DNA from: Annona cherimola
Taxonomy: Eukaryota; Streptophyta; Magnoliopsida; Magnoliales; Annonaceae
Length of the DNA: 64,000 nucleotides
Assembly (NCBI GenBank): GCA_030490835.1
Contig: CM059975.1
Location: 10,111,579 to 10,175,578 of the forward strand
Direction: 5' to 3'
The translations under genes and the position numbers were made by a program. The notes beneath the pieces were generated by a model. The model worked only from the letters and a program-made list of their open reading frames with translations. It did not search any database and was not told the origin of the DNA. Of the stretch, positions 23,513 to 33,913 are shown piece by piece (positions within the stretch are counted from its first letter, which is position 1; the number at the start of each line of letters is the position of its first letter).

Positions 23513-24132
23513 ATAAATTATTATTGATATTTATAGGGGTGTGGGTGGTAACACGTTAAAGGAGAAAAAGAAAAATGGGTGTTTCAAATGATAGAAGATT
23601 AGGATCAACATGATATGGCTTTTTCATTCACAAGATAAATTTTCTATTTTCAACACAAATTTTAGATTTTCAATAAAAAAAATTCCAGTAATAATACATA
23701 TCATTTATAAAAATAAAATAAAATAATACATCTCATTGCATTTTCATCTCATTCAAATCACTTAATCCTACTAAATAAGCCCTTAACTTTCTCATTCTCT
23801 TGTACGCACTTTGCGGTACAATTATATGTTTTAATGATCTAACTATCATATTTATTTATTTATTATTTTAAAATTTCAATTATTTTTCATATGTTTCCAT
23901 TTAAATACCTAATTATTTATTTATTCCTAATCATTACCTTTTATCATATTACGTAATTCTCTCAGTTTTAGTTTTTGTACATTTCTATTTTTCCACATTT
24001 ACTTCTGCATCTCTGCAACTGCAAATAGACCTTTAATTTAATATCTACAATTTTCAAAATCCTTAATATAAAATTTTCGTTTCAGTTAGCAGCGTTCGAG
24101 TTACAATATTGACCGTAAATTATATCATTCAA

Positions 24133-24345
24133 GGGTCCAGTTTGGTAAAATATAAAAATGAAAACATTCACTCATTCCTACATACTTCTTAATGTGATTT
24201 AACATTAAATCCCTAATTAACATATTTTTTCTGTTATTATCTATATGTTAAAATTATTTTTATATTTTCATACAATTATATTGTCTATTTTAACTTTTTT
24301 CTCCTGATATTACATCGACCATGCCACATTATTTTTTCAATTCTA
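24133..24345. mobile_element. Decayed copy of the GGGTGTGTTTGG MITE family
   Basis: Starts GGGTCCAGTTTGG and carries the block TCTATTTTAACTTTTTTCTC typical of the family, but it is shortened and the right terminus is unclear. A further partial resemblance precedes it at about 23815-24000. Confidence 0.4.
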
Positions 24346-24399
24346 AAAAAAAAAATTGAGAGGGACGATGAGATTGAAATATAATTTTAAAATTTGTTA

Positions 24400-25400
24400 T
24401 GCTAATTTACAATAACGTCTCTCCTCGCGAATACAAAACGTAACGGTTCGGTCGTCGCTACCGATCACATGATTCACGTGCATTGCCGCGCGATCGTCAT
24501 TAATGTATTTCAATTCCTTCCAAAAACCATCCCGATGTGGATGGCCCGTTATTCATTCATTCCAAAAAGAACGACTTCTTATCTATTTTTTCACCATTAA
24601 TATTTGTATTCGATCATCTAACCAGCAATTTTTTAAAATAAAGAAGCAATAATCTCTTAAAATCTACCATTCAATGCTGAAGAACACCTCAATTTGGGGC
24701 AGATCTGATATTTACTGTTATATAACATGGAAGTTGTTGGAATCTGGGAGAATTATCATTTCAGGAACAGTGACGAGTAATAAGTCTGACTATCGTATCA
24801 GATCACAGTAAGCTCTTGCAAAACGACCAGCCAGCGCACGATGGAAACGAGCCCGAAAGGAAGAAGCTTGGGAAGAGGGTTTCCTTTCCCAGCTGCAAAC
24901 GCAAACGCGTGCGCGTCAACGCGGTGGATGGGAAATAATGCCTGTCGTTTTGTGCCTGAAGTCGACCCATTCCACATCTGCATCGGTTGCCCGAGGATAG
25001 GGTTGGAAATAATCTTAAGTTAGACGCATAATAATTGTTTTGATGACATGTTACTGGACAAGATGTCTGATATAATTACATATTAAGGGTATATGCATGC
25101 ATCCAAGTGTGCAAAAATTACGCGCCCAGCTTTCCCGACCTCGAGTGCGGGTGCTGTAACTGCTGTCCAGGTGCTGTTATTTTATGCGCCTGCACATCAC
25201 CCAAGTTCATACACAGGTGCTTGGGAACCAATTGCAATGAAAGCATTCGCAAATAGCAACGTGGCATTCGAATGCCGATTGCACGCAACCCCGTGTCCGG
25301 CCTTGCAGGTGTATCCACACAACCGAAGCCACGTTTCGTACTAACCATATATATTAGGCGACCCAGCAAAAAAGTTTTTCACGCACAATGTTTTTGGGTC
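24400..25400. other. Gene-free pocket of higher GC content
   Basis: Two stretches, about 24415-24540 and 24800-25345, are much GC-richer than the surroundings and include a G-box-like TTCACGTGCA near 24475. Frames of 60 to 83 codons exist on both strands but overlap one another and match no family I recognise. It may be a relic of a gene or promoter. Confidence 0.3.
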
Positions 25401-25406
25401 AAATTA

Positions 25407-25699
25407 CACTTTGTTTGATAGTAAAACTTTTGATGAAAAAATTTTAAGATAAAATTTATAAAATTGATAGGAAATTATGTTATATAATAGGAATAATGAT
25501 GATGAGTAAAAAGAATAAAGTTAAAATAGATAGGTTAATTGCATGTGTAATTATGTAAAACTAATTAAAATGTGGGATAAATAATTGAAAAATAGGGTAA
25601 TTTGTTTAGAAAAATGTGAAAAAATAATAAAAAAATAGAATAGTTATGGAAAATTAAAAATTTTAGTTGACATTTTTTTTGCCCCAAACAAACACACCC
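25407..25699. mobile_element. MITE, GGGTGTGTTTGG family, TSD TTA
   Basis: A 293-bp element in the same orientation as 23221-23512, ending CCAAACAAACACACCC and followed by TTA (25700-25702). TTA also precedes the left end (25404-25406), though the left terminus has decayed to CACTTTGTTTG. A partial further copy may adjoin at 25703-25860. Confidence 0.75.
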
Positions 25700-26166
25700 T
25701 TATACTATATCTTTCAATACAATTATACTATTTTTATATATTTCTATAATTATTTTTTCTATTTTAACTCTATCATCTTTAGCATTCGTCATTATTCCAA
25801 TCATACTACATTACTCTTTTTTGTCAAGCTCTCACTTGAAAATGAAAATAGCTTTGAAAAATAAAATTGTCAATTATGTTGAAGTTTGTAATAAATATTC
25901 TTTTTCATTCTGTATATATCCGTATATAAAGTATTTAACTTGGAAAATAAATAATTGATTATGTTAAAGTTTGTAATAAATATTATTTTTCATTAAGTAT
26001 ATATATCTATAGATGGGGTCTCATCCTTCCAGATAGGCATTGATTGCCCTTATAAATAAGCTAAAATGGGTGTAGTTTCCAAAAAAAGCCTAGTACGGTT
26101 GGTTTGAAATGACCCTATGTTCTCATTAAAGTTGTGATAAAGACAAAAAAAAAAAAAAAAAAAAAG

Positions 26167-26407
26167 TAATCTTGTTAGCCTAAGCCGATCACAATTTAAA
26201 AAACTTATTTAAAATATATTTTAATTTTTTTCACAATTTAAAAATCTAGAAAAATTTATGCACATATTTAAAAATGATAAAACTTAATTTATATGTAAAA
26301 TACATTTAGATAAACAAGTTTATAAAGAAAAATAAAAAATATTTTAAATGAATTTTTTTAGATGGACTAAGCGAGTTATTTACTTAGCCTCCGAACTAAC
26401 AAGATTA
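26167..26407. mobile_element. MITE with TAATCTTGTTAG terminal inverted repeats
   Basis: A perfect 12-bp inverted repeat, TAATCTTGTTAG at 26167-26178 and its complement at 26396-26407, encloses 241 bp. The arms stay partly complementary inwards (AAACTTATTTAAAATATATTT against the AAAATATTTTAAATGAATTTTTT region). A related element with GCTTAGTC/GGCTAAGC ends lies at 46883-47155. Confidence 0.7.
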
Positions 26408-27098
26408 TTCCTCAAAGATAAAATAGAATTAAAATATTAAGTGGTTAAGATTTTTATTAAAAATAAATTTGATTATCCATACATCCGCTTTTGAAAGAGC
26501 ATCGTTCAAATCTCAGGTCCAATGGGCAACACCGAGAGTTATTTCTTCTTTGGCTCTGTAAAATGCAAAGAAATCCTAATAATAAAATAAAATAAATGCA
26601 AAGACATCATGATAGGCTAAGGCCCATCTGATGCTTCCATCAAGCTCTGAAGTCAATGTGGGGTTCATTTCTCGAGTGAGAACTTTTCTTCCTAGGGTTG
26701 CATGCGCAGGCATCAAACTGTCCGTGGGCTTAGGCGCAACTTTTTTTTATTAGTATTCATTGTGATATTTGTAAACACCCCCCACCGCATAAGGGAGAAA
26801 TCAATAAGAATCCCAATTACTAGGGGTATTGATTTTTGCGACTACAAAGGGTCAAACCACAACCTCTTCAATTCAAGTCACCGGTCGTGACCAACCGAAT
26901 TATCTCCAGTTGTTGGCTCACGTGCAACTTTAGAAGCCAACATTCATTTGCAAATTGCAATCCTCATGTTTTGTAGCCTTGTATATTGTTGATTTTGGGA
27001 CAGTGTTCTCATGCGGCATGATTTTGGGACTCTGTTCGTATGAGACAACTGTTGCGTGAAAATAGTGTGTATATTATTTTAGGAAATGAATACCATGT

Positions 27099-27304
27099 AA
27101 ATTTTTTATACAGCTATTAATCTAAGTGTATTTAACATGTGAATCAATTTTTACTATTTTTAGAGTTTTTGTATTTTTTATTTTTTAAAATCGATGGCAT
27201 TTTAGTAATTTTATTGATTTTTAAAAAATAAAAAAAAATCTAAAAATGGTTAAACTCAATATATATGTTAAAGATACTTAGATTGACCGTTGTATAAAAA
27301 ATTT
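27099..27304. mobile_element. Fold-back MITE core, same family as 49913-50223
   Basis: The two halves are inverted copies, left AAATTTTTTATACAGCTATT and right end complementary to it, meeting in an AT-rich centre with GGCATTTTAGTAATTTTATTG. The same arm sequence (ATACGACTGTTAATCTAAGT) recurs in the longer element at 49913-50223. Its outer ends are not preserved. Confidence 0.65.
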
Positions 27305-27518
27305 AAACATAAGTTAAATAAACCGAGGTGTATCGAGCCTTATTTGTTGATTTCTACTCATCAAAGTGCAACATTGCAAATATGATTACGGGTCAAACCC
27401 ACCTCGTCACAGGCTCGCAATTCACAACCATCAAGAAATTATCTACATAAAATTGTAGTAGTTTTGTACTTATTTGTAAATTTGTTTAAACATAAACCCT
27501 CTAAAATTTCTACTCTGC

Positions 27519-27792
27519 GCCAAACGAGCTCCGCTCGTCTGGTTACTGGCTGCGGAATGGGATTTCCATTCCCAGCCGGTGCGTGGTTCGAATCCCTCAT
27601 GGGATTTTGAACCAAATTGGTAGTGGGGGCATTTAGTTCCCCTTTATACTTAGATGGGAGCTAGTGGTCTCCTCACTTGATATGTGTAAGTTTGTTGTCA
27701 TCTTCCATTGTGAGCTTGTTAGAATTGTCTCAGGGGTTGAATGTAATATGAATTGAGATATGATGTAAAATATCATCTGATCAAAAAAAAAA
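27519..27792 (+). mobile_element. tRNA-derived SINE with 11-bp target-site duplication
   Basis: The 274-bp element is flanked by TTCTACTCTGC at 27508-27518 and 27793-27803. It carries a canonical Pol III B box, GGTTCGAATCC, at 27585-27595, a degenerate A box about 45 bases upstream, and an A-tail at 27783-27792. The body phrases GGGAGCTAGTGGTCTCC and GGTTCGAATCCCTCATGGG are shared with the SINE at the right edge of the window, so the two belong to one lineage. Confidence 0.85.
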
Positions 27793-28619
27793 TTCTACTC
27801 TGCATTGTGAATTTCGAATTGGCTCTCAAATTAGGCTCTGTTAATTTGTTTTTTTTTTTTATTACATGTAGACTATGGAGCACTTGCTCCACTCGGGATT
27901 TGATACCGGTTCATGGGCATGAAAAGCCCGCGTGACTACCACGGCGACATTCTGAAACTTTAAAGAATCTAATTTACAAATCATTAAAATACTTATGCTA
28001 AATAATTCATTTAAAACTATCGAGTTTGATTGTGACACTGTTACCATCGTTGATGAGTACAACATACAAAAACTTGGAGAGTCTAGTTTGCAAATACCCA
28101 AAAAACGTATATCCTAGTTCGTAATTACGTGAAATAAGACGGTTTTGAATGTGGCTCCCTTTGACGCGTTGATTTAATCAGACGTAGCTCCAACCACTAA
28201 TCAATGTAATCTGTAATTATCATTCAATTTTAAATCAAAAGCAGGGACGGAACAATTATTTGGAATTATGTGCCACAAAATGACATAAACATTCCGTGTG
28301 CACATTGTAATTTTCAGTGCCGAATGCCTCACTTATCAGCAAACGAACCGCCATATCATACCAAGAAAAGCCACGTCGTTTTGTCCCTCACATATTTATT
28401 TTGAATTAACTTTTATTTATTTGTTTATTTATAACTATTCCTTTCCTTTATTCAATTTACAAGTAAAGTTATTTTTTACATCAATGAGAGATTTTTTTTT
28501 AATTTCTTTTTTAAGTTTTGTACTCCTTGGTGATAAGGAGAGGTGAGATGGCCGAGAAGAGCAAAAACATTCGTCCAACAAAAGAGGTTGGAAAAAAAAA
28601 AAGGTTTTTAGATAGTTAA

Positions 28620-28998
28620 AAGGTTAAACTTCAAATATATCTACAAACTTTTAATTTCTAATATGCTTATGAATTTTTGATAATTTTAAATATACCTATG
28701 TAGTTTGTCCAAAATCTTATTTATAATTAGACCCTTATGTGAAATGACAAATACACTTAAATCCTAATTTTGATTATATAGCTAAAAATTTATATTCGAA
28801 TGAAATGTGATTCTATAACAATTAAAACATTAAAATTTTATTTGGGTGTAAATTTTTGGCTTAGAATTATAATTATAGTTTAAGCATATTCATCATTTAT
28901 CAAAGGGCTTGGGTATGAATAGGATTTTGGGTAAACAGTGTGATTATATTTGAAATTATTGAAATATAAGGGAAAAGCTCGTGAGTATAATTAGGATT
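28620..28998. mobile_element. Possible degenerate long-TIR element
   Basis: The left margin (TCAAATATATCTACAAACTT) and the inverted right margin (AGAGTAAATCCTAATTATAC) resemble each other and the ends of the element at 31303-31900. The similarity is diffuse and no target duplication was found. Confidence 0.35.
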
Positions 28999-31300
28999 TA
29001 CTCTAAGGAGATGAAAAGAATCGATTTAACTTTTCTTCATTCCCAGATAGAGTCATTTTCTCTTTTTATCCTCTTTTCTCATTGCTTTTTAACAGGGATT
29101 TGGATGAGGATGACCAAACAAAACGAATAAAAAAGAAGGACCTTTGACAAATTGACACTTGCACAGAAAACGTTAGTTTTACATTAAACAAGCTGCATCT
29201 GCAGCAAGACAGTCAACATCTCTGACCATAGTAACCAGTGTCTCTTTCGGAGTGACATTTTATAATAAAGGTGAGTTTAGCACCCTATTGACTCCAAGAA
29301 GCGCTTCCACAGGTCCACAGGCCAGTACATCTACCGATAGCTGGCCTTTGAAACGTTAGAAACTGATGACGTGATGGCAGAAAAATAAACTAGTGGTATT
29401 ATGACATTGAGATGCAAAAGGTGAAGAGGCAACATGATGTAAATAATTATCATAGAAAATAAACTGGCAGTTTGCCAGTAAATAATAAACTGGAGACAAT
29501 AGGATGGCAGCATTAGAACATAGAATCGCAGGGAAGAAAACTGGTAGCATGCAAGTAAATAGTCGCCTAATGAAAAATGGTAGAAAATAAACTGATAACA
29601 TGCCAATAGAACAAAAAAATAATAATTAGTAGAATAGAAAATAGAGTTGCTACTACTTATAAAGATTGAAGGGTAGAGTTGAACACGTTACTTGTTGATT
29701 GTTTGAACAGGCACCGAATTATAGAGTTGAAGGTTTTTTGGCCCATGATCGAAGAGTGCAAATGTCTCGCATCATCATTGTTTGATCATTGATAGCCAAC
29801 CATCACCCTGCTATGGCTTCAAAGAATACATGAGTTTGAGAGATATTTGGACTGAATGAGGGGGAGAAAGCTTGGAAGACGAGGATGGAGATAAGTTGTG
29901 CTTGAGGATTCCATATCTTTGATGAGAAGCAGCAGTTTCTCTCTGTGCCCTCTAGCTCAAAAGTTTTGCTTTTGAGAATGTTGGTCTATTTGTAACCTTT
30001 TTCGTTGCTAAAGGTAGGCCGCCACTTATCTTCTTCTTATTATTATTGTTATTTTTATTTCTTCTTATTGGTTGTTGGTGTTAGCGGCTTCACATGCTTT
30101 TGGGCATTGAGATTACCTGCTGAATATTCAGATCTGTCTTTGATTTCATTAACAATTGTTGGACGTTTTCATTTTTCTCATATGTTGAAATGAAGTTGGG
30201 TTGATTGGGTGTAGAGTAACTTTGCTGGGCTACTGCTGGTATGGGTTGAAGCTTTTCCATCTTGCTGACTTTGCGTTTCCATTTGCTTATTGAAATTTAG
30301 CTTACTGGTAGTTGGCCTATTAACACTTCTGCAAGATCATAGCAGTGGATTTCATCAAACAGGCCTGCTGTTGCGAAGTGTTCGATCAGGCTAGATGGTT
30401 GTTGCTGCCGTTGTTTATTCGATTTGGGCGTTGAACCTGTCAAATATTGTTGCTCGGATCTACTTGCAAATAGATACCTGACTTTGTAATAAGCATTCAA
30501 TGGGAAGTAACCTCATATGATACATCTTTATGCTCGGCCGGCCCTAAAAGCAATTGATAGATAGCTGTAATTTTTTTCATGAATCATCTGATCTTGTGTT
30601 TCATTGGAATTACTTTGCAATTTTACTTTCTTGGCTGAGGACGAAATTTCAATTCTTCTATTCATTTTGTTTGGTAGTGTGGATTGGGTCAAGCACATTG
30701 CTAAGTTTGCTCAGTAGGATGTCTACAGTGAGATGGCTGGATGATATGGAATGTAAATGCAACTTTTCTTCCAAAAATTATCTTATTAGACAACTACTTT
30801 CCATGATTCATATTTTACAGATGATTCCGTGGTATTTGTGACTTTTCCATTTATATTCCAATAACTATCCATTTGGTAAATTGTGTCACACGTATTTTTC
30901 TTTTGTAAGATTGCCCTTTATGATTATTTCCATGTAAAATTGCTATACCTTCGCCATTCTGTGATCATCCATTGATAATAAAATAAGGCCAAAACAATTT
31001 TTTTGATGGGGGCGCACGACTGAAGTTGGGAGGGAATTTTTTTTTTTTTATAATAAAAATCCTGCATACAATTTTCATTTTCGTCATTCTTGTCAAGGTG
31101 TGATCATTCATCATAGAAAGGCTGGACTACTAGACAAATCTTGAAAGGAAATGCAATTTAATATCTGTTTCATCTCGTAAGTGATGGTCCCATTCGTACA
31201 AAATCCAAATTAGAATATGCCTTGCATATTCTGAAAGAACACGGATGGCTGCAAGTTCTAAAATTATCGGGAAAAAATCAGCCAAAAAAATTAATAATAA
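28999..31300. other. Spacer with imperfect repeats but no recognised gene
   Basis: At about 29380-29640 a loose repeat built on AAAATAAACTGG and GCATGC/GCCAGT units recurs three to four times. From 29650 to 31000 base composition becomes more balanced, and short frames occur on both strands (30297-30500 minus, 30554-30841 plus). None has a recognisable domain or splice-linked partner. A non-coding transcript or gene relic is possible. Confidence 0.3.
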
Positions 31301-31302
31301 AT

Positions 31303-31900
31303 TCTAGGGTAAATCCTAAATATAAAAAGTATCTCTTATCAGTGGGTATAAGGTATTTCAAAAAAAGAAAAAGAAAAAAAAAAGATAGTAGTCTCATTAC
31401 TCTTCTCTAAAATACACCTTCATTAGGTATCTGATCATCTAAGGTGAGTGGTCTGATTGAAAAAAAATTATGCCTAATTTCAAATATAACCACGAGCTGT
31501 CAAGAATTACTCTCATACCTACATATTTGCCTAAATTTCCATTTACACTCATTTCATTAAACACTTGTTAAATAGACCAGTAGCCGACGTGTGAAATGAA
31601 CAATTTATCCATGGACTAATTCTTACACTAATTTGCAATTCATGATCTAATTTATATTTGAGCCCTAGTTCTGATTTGAATAAAAATTAAGGCTCTAATG
31701 TGAATTAAGGTATGAATTGCAAAGTACGATAAAAATTAGGGCATGGACAAGTTCGCCATTTCGCACACAAGATAGCAAGTTTTTATACAAAATAAAATTT
31801 TAGTCAAAATAAATGAGTACGAAAAGAATTATTGAAAGTTCATAAATACACTTAGAATTAGGTGCAAAACTTGCGAGTATATTTAAAATTTGCCCTAGAT
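31303..31900. mobile_element. Long-TIR non-autonomous DNA element, MULE-like
   Basis: The left end TCTAGGGTAAATCCTAAATAT faces an inverted right end (TATATTTAAAATTTGCCCTAGA read forward), and further inward blocks are also inverted, such as the AATTTCAAATATAACC and TACACTTAGAATTAGGTG regions. About 600 bp, no coding capacity. The target duplication could not be determined. Confidence 0.55.
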
Positions 31901-32641
31901 TCTAAAGATTACTTTTTTGATGAAAAATTCTAAAGATTTTAAAATACATGGAAATGATTATAAATCCATTCAAGGTCGTTCCAAATAAATTTTCGGCAAA
32001 TTTAAATTATTCTAGATCTGTTAACTAATTTCGAATAGTTAACCTACACTTCAATAAATCTACAACCCATGTATTTTCAACTAATAAGGGTCCAACATGT
32101 AAAGGCACCAACCAAATAATTCTAACATTTTTTAATTTTAAAGATTATAATTTGTTGAATAACATACTGTACGATGCAGAATACAGAATAGCTTACAAAA
32201 ATTATACAGAATTATTTAAATAATTTCATATTAGTTTTAAATATCTAAACTTATTTGAAATTTCTTCAAATGCTTAAATTCATTCGTGAATGAATCGAAT
32301 TTCCAAACTTATTCTAAAGTTTATTTAAAAATTACTAAAATTTATCCTAAGTAATTTAGTATCATTTAAATAAAATTATTTAAAACAATTTCCAACGTAC
32401 GTACCAAGACAATCTAAGGAATTCCTAAATGAAATAATCAATTCAAATCAACCAAAGAAGCTCACCATGATCGAGCTCAAGTTGAGGGTAACAGCAGCGA
32501 ATTAGCAGGAATCAAATATAAGAAATTTGGACATGAAAGATTGAAGGTTAATCTTTTGAAGGCACGAGCATAGATGAACCAGTAGAAGGAAAGCATAGAA
32601 ATGATCAAAGGGCATGATTATATACACTATCATATATTTTA

Positions 32642-32989
32642 GGCTAAAATACAACATTCATTTATTTTATTCTATTTTTACTTTTATTTGATTTTTTCTA
32701 CATAAATATATTTTCCTAATTGTATTTAATCTATATATCAAAATTTTACACTTTACAATAGTTTTACATATTTATTTTAAATTTTTAAAAATATCAATTT
32801 CAGGGGCATTTAAGTCATTTTCCACCCCTTGAAAAACTTAATTTTTAAAAAATAAAAAATAAATATGTAAAAGTATTATAAAATAGCAAAACTTGATATA
32901 TAGATTAAATACAATTAGGAAAGCATATTTATGAAGAAAAATCAAACAAAAGTAAAAATAAAAAAATAACTAGATGTAGTATTTTAGCC
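32642..32989. mobile_element. Fold-back MITE flanked by TA
   Basis: The 348-bp element is almost wholly self-complementary: the left arm GGCTAAAATACAACAT and onwards is mirrored by the right arm ending GTAGTATTTTAGCC. Long near-identical blocks lie in both arms (CCTAATTGTATTTAATCTA). The flanks are TA at 32640-32641 and 32990-32991, as for Tc1/mariner-type MITEs. A G/C-rich loop with AGGGGCATTTAAGTC lies at the centre. Confidence 0.8.
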
Positions 32990-33159
32990 TACAATATTTA
33001 TGATGTATATAATCATAACCGAATGATAAAACTGCAGATATATATAGCAGTTCAAGATGCCGAGCACAAGCAGCTGGAATGGGCACAAGACCTCTTTCAA
33101 AAAGCATACCCGGGTGTAACAGAACTCACCCAAATCAACCAAACATCCTCTCAGAGGGA

Positions 33160-33303
33160 CTAGTCGAACATCTGCGACAACCTGCTGTTGGTGTTGGTTG
33201 AATCTGGAAAGCTCCTCAGGATTGCAATAAACCTTTGAATTCTACCAAAGTCACGAGACAAATAGTTCCTGTGAACATCTGAGTTACCGCCGCAAAGAGC
33301 GTT
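33160..33303 (-). other. Candidate extra last exon of the DG1/EMB2279-like PPR gene
   Basis: A strong acceptor (pyrimidine-rich, TTTTAACAG) at 33304 on the minus strand opens a 47-codon frame ending TAG at 33160. It begins NALCGGNSDVHRN and continues hydrophilic, like a protein tail. It could join in phase to exon 9 if that exon ended at 33947 (AAA|GTAGCT, a weak donor). The stronger donor at 33918 (ATCAG|GTAACC) would join in another frame and give a shorter hydrophobic tail. If neither is used, the gene stops at 33914 and this is 3'UTR or spacer. Confidence 0.35.
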
Positions 33304-33913
33304 CTGTTAAAAGCGCAGGTGGAAGAGGGCAATGCATGATAAACCCTTTGGCTTATCCATCCAGTATCCGCCTATCATAAGCCTTGTGGCTGACTGGATT
33401 CCAAAGGAATGCATTGGAATGAAAATTTTCGTCTTCCAAGGCTTGATTTTGCAGTCTTTTCCATGGAAATCCTACTTTTTTCCACCACCAACTACATTCC
33501 AAATCATTGATCCTGGCTAGTTTAACTTACCAATACCATTTTTTATACTGGTGACCTCTTTTCATTGAATCAGACCCAACAATGTTAATAATGGCTGTAA
33601 TTTCGGTGCGCTAATTGTTATACATGATGACTAGTTGGGTGACACAGGTGCAACATGATCATATCTACATCAAGGCGATAAAACCTGAATTGTAGATGAT
33701 GCTTCAATTGCAAGAATGAAAGTCGGAGCAGGATGGGTGTCACGTGACACATTTCAAAGGGGGCTCTGCAAGTGAATATTCCCATGTTGAAGAGAAACAC
33801 TAATCAATGCTATTTACTATTTAGCAAAATAGCATGCGAACAACAAGACATTTATTCCACACAAGACTAGGATCTTCAATCCAATAAGGCATACCCTCTC
33901 AATGAGATGGTGG

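Noticed and set aside
26441..26640. B-box-like GTTCAAATCTC and a repeated AAATGCAAAGA.ATC
   Set aside because: The repeated phrase lies only about 30 bases from its partner and does not flank the B box, so a SINE cannot be supported.
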